Part shown: one piece after another, positions 1 through 8,961 of the stretch
Layout: each line of letters opens with the position of its first letter
Position numbering within the stretch: the first letter of the stretch is position 1
Assembly: GCF_037201975.1 (NCBI RefSeq)
Contig: NZ_CP147520.1
Coordinates: 3,038,001 to 3,102,000, forward strand
Length of the DNA: 64,000 nucleotides
Direction: 5' to 3'
From: Streptomyces sp. TG1A-60
Lineage (GTDB): Bacteria; Actinomycetota; Actinomycetes; Streptomycetales; Streptomycetaceae
Position numbers and translations under genes: made by a program
Notes under the pieces: generated by a model
Databases searched by the model: none
What the model was told of the DNA's origin: nothing
The model's input: only the letters and a program-made list of their open reading frames with translations

Positions 1-388
1 CCGACGATGCCGGCCCAGAAGGCGCCGGTGAAGACCGCGGTGAGCAGCAGCAGCGGGATCTGGATGACCGCGGGCAGGTCCATGTGGGCGCCGACGATCG
101 CGGTGATCATGGCGCCGAGGAGGTACTGGCCGTCGACACCGATGTTGAACAGGTTCATCCGGAAGCCGATGGCCACCGCGAGGGCCGCGATGTAGTACAG
201 CGAGGCCTGGTTGATGATCCGGACCTGGATGTCGGAGAACGTGGCCTGCTCGAACATGATCGTGAACGGCTCGACCGGGTTCTTGCCGGAGGCGAGCAGC
301 ACGATCGTGGTCAGCGCGAAGGCCACGGCGAGCGCGAGGACCGGTCCGGCCACCGCGAGGAGCACGCGCTCCCTGTCGAACTTCTTCA

Positions 389-389
<1 letters not shown>
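1..389 (-). CDS. ABC transporter permease (nucleoside/sugar type), 3' end outside the window
   Basis: Inner-membrane permease of a BMP-type importer; only the first ~129 residues are visible. The start is the ATG ending at 389, overlapping the ATPase stop as ATGA, so translation is coupled. The protein opens with a short charged N-terminus, then a hydrophobic helix (about residues 9-32), a loop, more helices, and the motif GFRMNLFNIGVDGQY, typical of the BPD_transp_2 family (RbsC/YufP-like permeases). As last visible gene of the minus-strand operon it should channel the ligand delivered by the upstream lipoproteins. The family is sure; the substrate is inferred (the homologous S. coelicolor locus continues, as I recall, into a second permease, cytidine deaminase and thymidine phosphorylase, pointing to nucleosides). 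Confidence 0.93.
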
Positions 390-2017
<1,628 letters not shown>

Positions 2018-2043
2018 GGCGCACTCTCCTGGGAAAGGGGGTC

Positions 2044-2057
2044 GTCTACGCGCGTAG
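2044..2057. promoter_or_regulatory. Palindromic operator candidate, copy A
   Basis: GTCTACGCGCGTAG contains a perfect 12-bp palindrome (CTACGCGCGTAG). It lies 27-40 nt upstream of the proposed ATPase start. Near-identical copies precede both lipoprotein genes (3371-3384 and 4723-4736). Likely a binding site for one regulator; regulator unknown. Confidence 0.5.
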
Positions 2058-2157
2058 CGCCCCTTCGGCATCGAAAGCGGGCGACGCACCGGGACAACGG
2101 GGTACAAGGAGGACACCCCGTACCCCGTCGAGCGCACGCAACCCCGCGGTTACCGCT

Positions 2158-2204
2158 GGCTCCGGGAAGGAGCGGGTCGGACCGACCTGAACCTCCCCGG
2201 AGCC
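2158..2204 (-). other. Intergenic stem-loop between lipoprotein and ATPase genes
   Basis: Arms 2158-2170 and 2192-2204 pair over 13 bp with one wobble, and a second small hairpin (GGTCG/CGACC) sits in the loop. It follows the stop of the 2231-3283 lipoprotein and precedes the ATPase. Such structures commonly stabilise or partly terminate binding-protein mRNA, giving more lipoprotein than membrane components. The structure is seen; the role is inferred. Confidence 0.5.
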
Positions 2205-2230
2205 GCCTGGATTCTCATGGTGTAGCCGGG

Positions 2231-3283
2231 TCAGCTGGTCCTGACCTTGATCTCGCCGCTGATGATCTTCTCCTTGGCCGTCCTGATGGCTTCCTGGAGC
2301 TCGGTGTCGTCCTTGAACTTCGGGTTCGACTCGGCGAGGCCGACCTCGCCGGTCTTCAGATCGCCCCTGACGATACCGGTCTCGGGCTTGCCGTCCTCGA
2401 CCGACTTCGCCAGGTGGTACACCGCCTTGGCGACGTCCTTCGTCGCCGAGGTCAGGATGGAGTCCTTGTACTTCGCGAGGGCTTCCTGCCGGTACTGGTC
2501 GGAGTCGACGCCGATCGCCCACACCTTGTTCGCGGCGGCGGCCTCGATCACGCCCTGACCGGACAGACCGGCAGCCGCGTAGACGACGTCGGCCTTCTTC
2601 TCGATCTGGCCCTCGGCGGCCGACTTGCCCTTGTCCGGGCTGGAGAAGCCGCCCTCCTCGGCCGTCTGCGTGAGGTACTGGGTGAGGACCTCGGCCTTCG
2701 GGTCGGTGTCCTTGACACCCTGCTCGAAGCCCGCCTGGAACTTGTGGATCAGCGGGATGTCCACGCCGCCGACGAAGCCCACGGTGTTCGTCCTGGTGGC
2801 CTTGGCCGCCGCGACACCGGCGAGGTACGAGGCCTGCTCCTCGGAGAAGACCAGGTCCGCGACGTTCTTCAGCTGGACCGTGGAGTCGTCCACGATGCCG
2901 AAGGTGGTGTCCGGATACTGCTCGGCGGCGGCCTTCACGGCCGTCGCGTACGCGTAGCCGACACCGACGACGGGGTTGTAGCCCTGCTTGGCCAGGGAGA
3001 CCAGGCGCTGCTCCTTGTCCGCGTCCGTCTCACCCTCGGTGGGCTCGATGTCGGCGGTCTCGTACCCGAACTCCTTCTCCGCCCGCTCCAGGCCCGCGTA
3101 CGCGGCGTCGTTGAAGGACTGGTCGCCCTTGCCCCCGACGTCGTACGCGATGGCGAGGCCCTTGTCACCCCCCGAGCCGGCCGAGGACGAGGCCTCCGTC
3201 GAGGTGCCGCCACAGGCGGAGAGGGCGAGGGCGAGGGAGGCGGTCACTGTGCCCGCGACCGCGATACGGGAAACCCGGCGCAT
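2231..3283 (-). CDS. BMP-family substrate-binding lipoprotein (second copy)
   Basis: Extracytoplasmic binding protein of the ABC importer, 350 aa. It starts MRRVSRIAV, has a signal helix and lipobox LSAC, then a Gly/Ser linker and the Bmp fold (PnrA/TmpC-like periplasmic-binding protein) with segments such as GKGDQSFNDAAYAGL, GIVDDS and FVGGVDIPLIHKF. It is very similar along its length to the protein encoded just upstream (3609-4664), a recent-looking tandem duplication. The family binds purine nucleosides in characterised members; the ligand here is inferred. The upstream 325-bp gap carries operator copy B, and a stem-loop follows the stop. Confidence 0.95.
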   Translation of the reverse strand: MRRVSRIAVAGTVTASLALALSACGGTSTEASSSAGSGGDKGLAIAYDVGGKGDQSFNDAAYAGLERAEKEFGYETADIEPTEGETDADKEQRLVSLAKQGYNPVVGVGYAYATAVKAAAEQYPDTTFGIVDDSTVQLKNVADLVFSEEQASYLAGVAAAKATRTNTVGFVGGVDIPLIHKFQAGFEQGVKDTDPKAEVLTQYLTQTAEEGGFSSPDKGKSAAEGQIEKKADVVYAAAGLSGQGVIEAAAANKVWAIGVDSDQYRQEALAKYKDSILTSATKDVAKAVYHLAKSVEDGKPETGIVRGDLKTGEVGLAESNPKFKDDTELQEAIRTAKEKIISGEIKVRTS

Positions 3284-3370
3284 GTGTTGGTGCTCCTGTC
3301 GTACAAGCGCCGGGGGGTACTGCTCAGGTGGTGCTGCACAGCTTCGGCGCCTTGTGGCTTTCGCCGAGGG

Positions 3371-3384
3371 TAACGCGCGTAGAC
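3371..3384. promoter_or_regulatory. Palindromic operator candidate, copy B
   Basis: TAACGCGCGTAGAC (GTCTACGCGCGTTA on the minus strand) lies 88-101 nt upstream of the lipoprotein start at 3283. It shares 13 of 14 bases with copy A and all 14 with copy C. Confidence 0.5.
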
Positions 3385-3496
3385 CCGGCGGGAAACCTGG
3401 TGGACCACGTTGTTATGGGGCCGTGTTCCAAGGGCGGTCGGTGATGGTGTGGGACGGGTTGTCGGTCGAGTGCGGATGCGGGTGCGTTGCGGCTGG

Positions 3497-3520
3497 TCGC
3501 GCGGTTCCCCGCGCCCCTGA
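3497..3520. repeat. Dispersed Streptomyces intergenic repeat, copy 1
   Basis: The stretch reading TCGCGCGGTTCCCCGCG followed by CCCCTGA matches, in reverse, the segment at 21011-21034 and more loosely 25073-25095. Elements of this GGGGCGCGGGGAAC type are abundant between streptomycete genes. It sits in the gap between the two BMP genes. Confidence 0.6.
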
Positions 3521-3547
3521 ACGGCGTGGGCGTCGTCCGGCGTCGAA

Positions 3548-3591
3548 ACGTGAAGCGGGCGGGTGCGCCTGTGCACCCGCCCGCTTCACGT
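3548..3591 (-). terminator. Strong hairpin terminator after first BMP gene
   Basis: A perfect 19-bp inverted repeat (arms 3548-3566 and 3573-3591, 6-nt loop), beginning 18 nt past the stop of the 3609-4664 gene on the minus strand. There is no clear U-tract, as is common in streptomycetes. It implies the second BMP gene is largely transcribed from its own promoter. Confidence 0.85.
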
Positions 3592-3608
3592 CACTCGGAG
3601 ATGTGTGA

Positions 3609-4664
3609 CTACTCGGTCTTGACCTTGATCGTGCCGTCGATGATCTCTTCCTTGGCCTTGGCGACCGCGTCGGTGAGGCCGTCGATCTCACCCATCTCCG
3701 GGTTGGAGTCGGAGAGGCCGACGCCGTCGACCTTCAGGTCGAAGGTCTGGGTGCCGGCGAGGGGCTCGCCGTCCTCGACGGACTTGGCGAGGGCGTAGAC
3801 CGCGCCGCCGACGTCCTTCAGGGCGGAGGTGAGGATGTAGTCCTTGTAGGAGGCGAGGGCCTCCTGCTGGTACTGGTCGGAGTCGACGCCGATCGCCCAC
3901 ACCTTGGCCTTGGCGGCGGCCTCGATCACGCCCTGGCCGGAGAGACCGGCGGCCTGGTAGACGACGTCGGCCTTCTTCTCGATCTGGCCCTCGGCGGCGG
4001 CCTTGCCCTTGTCGGGGCTGGAGAAGCCGCCCTCCTCGGCGGTCTGGGTCAGGTACTGCGAGATGACCTTGACCTTGCCGCCGCTGGTGTCCTGGACACC
4101 CTGCTTGTAGCCGGCCTCGAACTTGTGGATGAGCGGGATGTCGACACCGCCCACGAAGCCCACGGTGTTCGTCTTGGTGGCCTTGGCCGCCGCGACACCG
4201 GCGAGGTACGAGGCCTCCTGCTCGGCGAAGACGAGGGACGCCACGTTGTCGCCCTCGACGACCGAGTCGACGATGCCGAAGGTGGTGTCCGGGTAGTCCT
4301 TGGCCACGGCCTCCATCGCGGGGCCGTAGGCGAAGCCGACGCCGATGACAGGGTTGTAGCCCTGCTTGGCCAGCGAGGCCAGGCGCTGCTCCTTGTCCGC
4401 GTCCGTCTCACCCTCGGTGGGCTCGATGTCGGCGGTCTTGTACCCGAACTCCTTCTGAGCCTTCTCCAGGCCCGCGTAGGCGGCGTCGTTGAAGGACTGG
4501 TCGCCCTTGCCGCCAATGTCGTACGCGATGGCGAGGCCCAGGTCCTGCTTGGTCTCGCTGTCGCTGCTACCGCTCTCGCTACTGGTACCGCCACACGCGG
4601 TGGCGGCGAGCGCCAGCGACGCGACCCCCACCGCGACGCGGGTCAGTTTGGAAATCCGACGCAT
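3609..4664 (-). CDS. BMP-family substrate-binding lipoprotein (first copy)
   Basis: Binding lipoprotein of the ABC importer, about 351 aa from the chosen ATG. The signal region MRRISKLTRVAVGVASLALA ends in lipobox ATAC (Cys followed by Gly-Gly). The mature part has the Bmp/PnrA fold with GGKGDQSFNDAAYAGLEKA-type sequence shared with the downstream paralogue. In-frame starts also exist at 4679 (ATG) and 4688 (TTG); 4664 is preferred because the paralogue also begins MRR and GGGGAA lies 7 nt upstream. First gene of the operon, ended by a strong hairpin, so probably the most abundant transcript. Regulation probably involves operator copy C upstream. Confidence 0.94.
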   Translation of the reverse strand: MRRISKLTRVAVGVASLALAATACGGTSSESGSSDSETKQDLGLAIAYDIGGKGDQSFNDAAYAGLEKAQKEFGYKTADIEPTEGETDADKEQRLASLAKQGYNPVIGVGFAYGPAMEAVAKDYPDTTFGIVDSVVEGDNVASLVFAEQEASYLAGVAAAKATKTNTVGFVGGVDIPLIHKFEAGYKQGVQDTSGGKVKVISQYLTQTAEEGGFSSPDKGKAAAEGQIEKKADVVYQAAGLSGQGVIEAAAKAKVWAIGVDSDQYQQEALASYKDYILTSALKDVGGAVYALAKSVEDGEPLAGTQTFDLKVDGVGLSDSNPEMGEIDGLTDAVAKAKEEIIDGTIKVKTE

Positions 4665-5057
4665 TGTGAAGTTCCCCATCTTCTCCAAAGCCCCGCAGCC
4701 GGGTGCTCAGTTCGGCGCACATTAACGCGCGTAGACACTCCTGGGAACGGGGTTTCGACTGGCCGTTATCCATTCGTGCCGATGGCCGGTTACGTCCTCG
4801 TAAACCATGGGACCGAAAGGACGGTCGGAGCGCAGCCCCGCTCGCGCCCCTCGCGTTCCGCATGTGCGAGGTGCTTCAGCGTGACGGTGCGCGCACCGTA
4901 CGGGGGTCGTACGGACACGCGCACCAGGCTGCCGCGCGGGTGCGCGGGACGCAACCGGAGCGGGCCTCGAACGCGTGGCGATCGCGTACCGAGGCCGTGA
5001 AACCCGCGGGGAGACGGGCCAGGGGCTGTCGCGGAAGTCCCTGATGCCGCGGCGCTT
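4665..5057. promoter_or_regulatory. Upstream region of the BMP operon
   Basis: About 390 bp with no credible gene. It holds the TAACGCGCGTAGAC palindrome (4723-4736, 59-72 nt before the start), an exact match to copy B. No recognisable riboswitch was found; the purine-riboswitch core was looked for and not seen. Confidence 0.5.
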
Positions 5058-6311
5058 CTAGTGGCCGGCAGTGTCCAGGACGCGCATGCGGGCGTCGAGG
5101 AGGGCGGCGGCGGTGAAGAGTTCCACGCCCACGGTGATGGCGTGTTCGTCGGCGTCGAAGTCGCCCTGATGGAGGTCGCGGACGGTGAGGTCGCCGGGGC
5201 GGCGGACGCCGAGGCGGGCCATGGCGCCGGGGACCTGCTCCAGGTACCAGGAGAAGTCCTCGCCGCCGAGGCTCTGCTCGGTGTCCTCGACGGAGCGGAC
5301 GCCGCGGCGGACGACCATGGCGTCGTGGAGCAGTTCGGTGACGACGGGGTCGTTGACGACCGGGGGGACGCCCCGGATGTAGTTGATCTCGGGCTTGGCG
5401 CGGTGCATGGTCGCGACCTCGTGGACCGCCTCGTGGATCAGGTCGGGCGCCTGCCGCCACGCGTTGATGTCCAGGCAGCGGACGGTGCCGGAGAGCTCGG
5501 CGTGCTGCGGGATGACGTTCGGCGCATGGCCCGACTCGATGCGGCCCCAGGTCACGACGAGCCCGGCGCGGGCGTCGAACCGGCGGGCGACCAGCGCGGG
5601 CACGTCGGTGACGACCCGGGCGGCGGCGGTGACGAGGTCGGTGGTGAGGTGCGGGCGCGCGGTGTGGCCGCCCGGACCGTCCAGGGAGAGCTCCAGCCGG
5701 TCGCAGGCCGAGGTGATGGGCCCGTGGCGCAGCCCGATGAGGCCCGCGTCGACCCTCGGGTCGCAGTGCACGGCGATGATCCGGCCGACGCCGTCGAGCG
5801 CGCCGGTCCCGATCACGTCGACGGCGCCGCCCGGCAGCACCTCCTCGGCGGGCTGGAAGATCAGCCGTACGGGGCGCGGCAGCTGCCCCTTGCGGTGCAG
5901 GTCGGCGAGGACCAGGCCGGCGCCGAGGACGACGGTGGTGTGCACGTCGTGGCCGCAGGCGTGGGCGCGGTCCGGGACGGTGGAGCGGTAGTCGCAGTCC
6001 ACCTTGGTGTCCGGGATGGGCAGGGCGTCGATGTCGGCGCGCAGGGCGAGCGCGGAGTGGTCGGTGCCGTTCCAGTCCCCGATGTCGCAGATGAGTCCGG
6101 TTCCGCTGTCGAGTACCCGCGGCCGGAGCCCCGCCTTCTCCAGGCGGGCCTTGATCGCGGCGGTCGTACGGAACTCCTGGTTGCCGAGCTCCGGGTGCAT
6201 GTGCACGTCGCGGCGGAACGCGACGAGTTCGGCACGCAGGGCTTCCGGCAACGTGCCGGGGAGCGACGCTTCGGCTTCCCCTGGCAGATCGACCTCGGAC
6301 TCTCGGGACAT
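5058..6311 (-). CDS. M20-family amidohydrolase / aminoacylase-like metallopeptidase
   Basis: Cytoplasmic zinc-dependent hydrolase of the M20D group (hippurate hydrolase/IAA-amino acid hydrolase-like), 417 aa. Visible family landmarks: DVHMHPELGNQEF near the N-terminus, the metal site ACGHDVHTT, FQPAEEVLPGGA with the catalytic/metal Glu pair, the dimerisation-domain GGHTARPH, and the C-terminal GGEDFSWYL. Start is the ATG ending at 6311 (MSRESEVDL), preceded by AGAGGG; upstream in-frame codons give a basic, non-conserved extension. It stands alone, with no operon partner within 500 bp on either side. Exact substrate (N-acyl amino acid, peptide conjugate) cannot be told. Confidence 0.92.
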   Translation of the reverse strand: MSRESEVDLPGEAEASLPGTLPEALRAELVAFRRDVHMHPELGNQEFRTTAAIKARLEKAGLRPRVLDSGTGLICDIGDWNGTDHSALALRADIDALPIPDTKVDCDYRSTVPDRAHACGHDVHTTVVLGAGLVLADLHRKGQLPRPVRLIFQPAEEVLPGGAVDVIGTGALDGVGRIIAVHCDPRVDAGLIGLRHGPITSACDRLELSLDGPGGHTARPHLTTDLVTAAARVVTDVPALVARRFDARAGLVVTWGRIESGHAPNVIPQHAELSGTVRCLDINAWRQAPDLIHEAVHEVATMHRAKPEINYIRGVPPVVNDPVVTELLHDAMVVRRGVRSVEDTEQSLGGEDFSWYLEQVPGAMARLGVRRPGDLTVRDLHQGDFDADEHAITVGVELFTAAALLDARMRVLDTAGH

Positions 6312-6849
6312 CAGTTGGTTCACCCTCTGAAGGGTAGGGCGATCGAGCGGCCTTCTCACCCACGATCAACAAAAAATCAGCCGACAAGGGGAAGTTTTCC
6401 AGCCGCACGACGCATACGTATTGGCAAGGACGGGTATACCCGTCGTCCTTCGGGACGGGCGGACCTCGCGGACGGGACACACGCCACGCCGCGCCCGACG
6501 ACGCGGTCCACCGGGGGTGGCCGGGGCGACCCGCAGGGAGGGCCGGGTTTGCCCGCGAATCCCATCGTCCAAACGTCCGGGGCATCCCGAACGATTTCCC
6601 ACACTCCACGGATACCACGTTTCCGCCACATCACCGCCCCGGAATCCTCACCACCGGGTGACCTCTGGCTACGTGGTGTGTCCGACGGGTGGATGGGCAT
6701 CACGCCGGGCGGGTGAGTGGCAGGGCGTTGGCCTGCGGTTGTGGGGGTGAAGCGTTCCGGGAGTCACCGTGCGTGACCGGGCCGGGGGGCTGCGGCGCGG
6801 GTGACGGAGATCACCGAGAAGCCTCATGGGCGGGGTGCGGCTCGGTGAC
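6312..6849. promoter_or_regulatory. Non-coding upstream region with a 16-bp perfect palindrome
   Basis: 538 bp without a convincing gene. It contains GACGGGTATACCCGTC (6429-6444), a perfect 16-bp palindrome about 120 nt upstream of the amidohydrolase, next to a relatively AT-rich tract (6366-6390) that could hold its promoter. The remainder shows nothing recognisable. Confidence 0.4.
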
Positions 6850-7953
6850 TCAGAGGGACGCCACCGACGACAGACGGTGCACGTCCCGGGCCGTGCCCGT
6901 GACGCCGGACAGGAAGCCCTGGGCGCGGGGGGAGGCGTGCTGGGTGAGCCAGCTCGGGTCGATGTCGCAGACCGCCACGCGGACGTCCGTGCCGGCCAGG
7001 GCGAGGGGCAGGGTGTGGACGACGGTCGAGGGGAAGCTCAGGATCGTACGGCCGATGGGGCCGCGGCGGGCGATCAGTTCGAGGGGGAGGTCGGGGCGGA
7101 CGATCTCCAGGCCGGTCCGTGCGGCCAGGGTGTGGAGTTTCTCGGCGCTCTCGCGGCGGTGGGCGAAGTAGCGGGTGGCTCCGTGGGCCGTGGCCAGGGA
7201 GCGGACGGCTTCGAGGTAGCGGTCCGCGTCGACGACTCCGGTCTCCACCAGGGAGGTGCCCACGAGGTCCGCGCCCTTGGTGATGCGGGGCGGGCCGAAG
7301 CGGGCGCGGGTCCAGGCGAAGGCGTTGGCGGTGACGGAGACGCCCTCGGGGCTCTCGTCGATCGGCATGGAGGAGAAGACCTCGACGCGCCCGCCGGCGG
7401 CCGGGGTGAGGCGTCTGCGGGCCTTGGCGGAGACCGGGGCGAAGACCAGGTCACGGAGGCCGGGCCGGCCGCCCTTGCGGTGCCAGCGGACGAGGCGTTC
7501 GCCGCGGGCGAGCTGGGAGACGAACTCCATGGTCGCGGTGCCGTCGTCGACGACGACCACGTCCGGTGCGCGGGTGATGGTGAGCAGGAGCTGGACGTAG
7601 CGGGAGAAGGGATCGCCCAGGACGATTCGGGTCGCGGCGCGCAGGAGGGGGGCAAGGCCTCCGACGGTGCGGAAGGGGGCGGCCGTGCCGCCGCGTGCCT
7701 CTTCCCAGCGGATCTCGTGGCCCTCGTCCCGGGCCAGTTCCGCCATACGGCGCAACTGGCCCCGGGTCATGGGGTCGTTGGGCGACAGGACCACGAGGAT
7801 GAGGCCCGCGCCTGTCCCGGAGGGCCCCGCGCCGGGGGACTTCGGCGTGCCGAGGGCGTGGGTGTGCGCCCACTCCAGCACGTTCAGGAGCTGTACCGGG
7901 CTCTCGACGAAGGCGAGAGTGTGGGGGCCGGTGGTTCCGGCGCGGGGGCTCAT
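6850..7953 (-). CDS. Sialyltransferase-like glycosyltransferase (GT52/polysialyltransferase superfamily)
   Basis: 367 aa, cytoplasmic, no signal peptide. The N-terminal LAFVESPVQLLNVLEWA and the later VVDDGTATMEF, YFAHRRES and ILSFPSTVVHTL segments are the pattern of bacterial sialyltransferases of the GT52/Glyco_transf_52 type, where the HRRE region and the S-[ST] segment contact CMP-sugar. It is the last gene of a minus-strand run of four, 55 nt after the NeuB-like gene, so it very likely uses the CMP-nonulosonate made by its neighbours. Whether it starts, extends or branches the polymer cannot be decided from sequence. Start ATG 7953 has a weak ribosome site. Confidence 0.8.
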   Translation of the reverse strand: MSPRAGTTGPHTLAFVESPVQLLNVLEWAHTHALGTPKSPGAGPSGTGAGLILVVLSPNDPMTRGQLRRMAELARDEGHEIRWEEARGGTAAPFRTVGGLAPLLRAATRIVLGDPFSRYVQLLLTITRAPDVVVVDDGTATMEFVSQLARGERLVRWHRKGGRPGLRDLVFAPVSAKARRRLTPAAGGRVEVFSSMPIDESPEGVSVTANAFAWTRARFGPPRITKGADLVGTSLVETGVVDADRYLEAVRSLATAHGATRYFAHRRESAEKLHTLAARTGLEIVRPDLPLELIARRGPIGRTILSFPSTVVHTLPLALAGTDVRVAVCDIDPSWLTQHASPRAQGFLSGVTGTARDVHRLSSVASL

Positions 7954-8008
7954 CGGCTTGAGGACCGTCCCGTGGTGAGGGATTCCCGTGGTCAGGGATT
8001 CAGGGGGC

Positions 8009-8947
8009 TCAGACCGCGACCGGCTCGCCCGCCGCCGCCGCGATCTCCGCCTCGGCGACGACGCCGGTGACGCGGCGCAGCTTCTTCATGGGGCCGAGCT
8101 CGGAGTCGTAGACCTTCTTGACGCCGTCGCCGAGGGAGGCCTCGATGGCGCGGATGTCGCGGACCAGGCGGTTGAGGCCCTGGGGCTCGACGGAGGCGGC
8201 CTGGTCGGAGCCCCACATCGCGCGGTCGAGGGTGATGTGGCGCTCGACGAAGGTGGCGCCGAGGGCGACGGCGGCGAGCGTGGTCTGCAGGCCCGTCTCG
8301 TGGCCGGAGTAGCCGATCGGGACGTTCGGGTACTCGGCCTGGAGGGAGTTGATGACGCGGAGGTTGAGCTCTTCGGCCTTCGCCGGGTAGGTCGACGTGG
8401 CGTGGCAGAGGAGGATGTTGTCCGAGCCGAGGACCTCGACGGCGTGGCGGATCTGCTTCGGGGTGGACATGCCGGTGGAGAGGATGACCGTACGGCCCGT
8501 CGCGCGCAGCTCGCGCAGCAGCTCGTCGTCGGTGAGGGAGGCGGAGGCCACCTTGTGGGCGGGGACGTCGAACTTCTCCAGGAAGGCGACGGCCTCGGTG
8601 TCCCACGGCGAGGCGAACCAGTCGATGCCCTTCTTCTTGGAGTACTCGTCGATCTGGCGGTACTCGTCCTCACCGAACTCCACGCGGTGGCGGTAGTCGA
8701 TGTAGGTCATCCGGCCCCAGGGGGTGTCGCGCTCGATGTCCCACTGGTCGCGGGGGGTGCAGATCTCGGGGGTGCGCTTCTGGAACTTGACGGCGTCGCA
8801 GCCGGCCTCGGCGGCGGCGTCGATCAGCTTGAAGGCGTTCTCCAGCTCACCGTTGTGGTTGATGCCGATCTCGCCGACGACGTAGACGGGCCGGCCCGGG
8901 CCGGCGGTCTTCGAACCGAAGGTGCGCAGACGGGAGTTGATGCTCAT
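8009..8947 (-). CDS. NeuB-family nonulosonate (sialic acid/Kdn) synthase without SAF domain
   Basis: Condenses phosphoenolpyruvate with a six-carbon sugar (ManNAc-, mannose- or mannose-6-P-type) to a nine-carbon keto acid. The TIM-barrel motifs are all present: GEIGINHNG, AVKFQKR, FASPWD, STGMST, CHATSTYP, GYSGHE and ERHITLDR. Length is 312 aa; family members with the C-terminal antifreeze-like SAF domain run near 340-350 aa. Here the sequence stops shortly after the barrel (ends AAAGEPVAV), so the SAF domain is missing. Start ATG 8947 has AAGGAA about 10 nt upstream. It follows the CMP-synthetase/phosphatase fusion by 14 nt, a tight operon. Kdn synthase is my favoured reading because the partner gene supplies a phosphatase domain. 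Confidence 0.93.
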   Translation of the reverse strand: MSINSRLRTFGSKTAGPGRPVYVVGEIGINHNGELENAFKLIDAAAEAGCDAVKFQKRTPEICTPRDQWDIERDTPWGRMTYIDYRHRVEFGEDEYRQIDEYSKKKGIDWFASPWDTEAVAFLEKFDVPAHKVASASLTDDELLRELRATGRTVILSTGMSTPKQIRHAVEVLGSDNILLCHATSTYPAKAEELNLRVINSLQAEYPNVPIGYSGHETGLQTTLAAVALGATFVERHITLDRAMWGSDQAASVEPQGLNRLVRDIRAIEASLGDGVKKVYDSELGPMKKLRRVTGVVAEAEIAAAAGEPVAV

Positions 8948-8961
8948 GGCGGGACAGTTCC

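Noticed and set aside
4665..5057. Purine riboswitch upstream of the BMP genes (as in Bacillus)
   Set aside because: No conserved junction or loop sequences found; regulation more likely through the palindrome.
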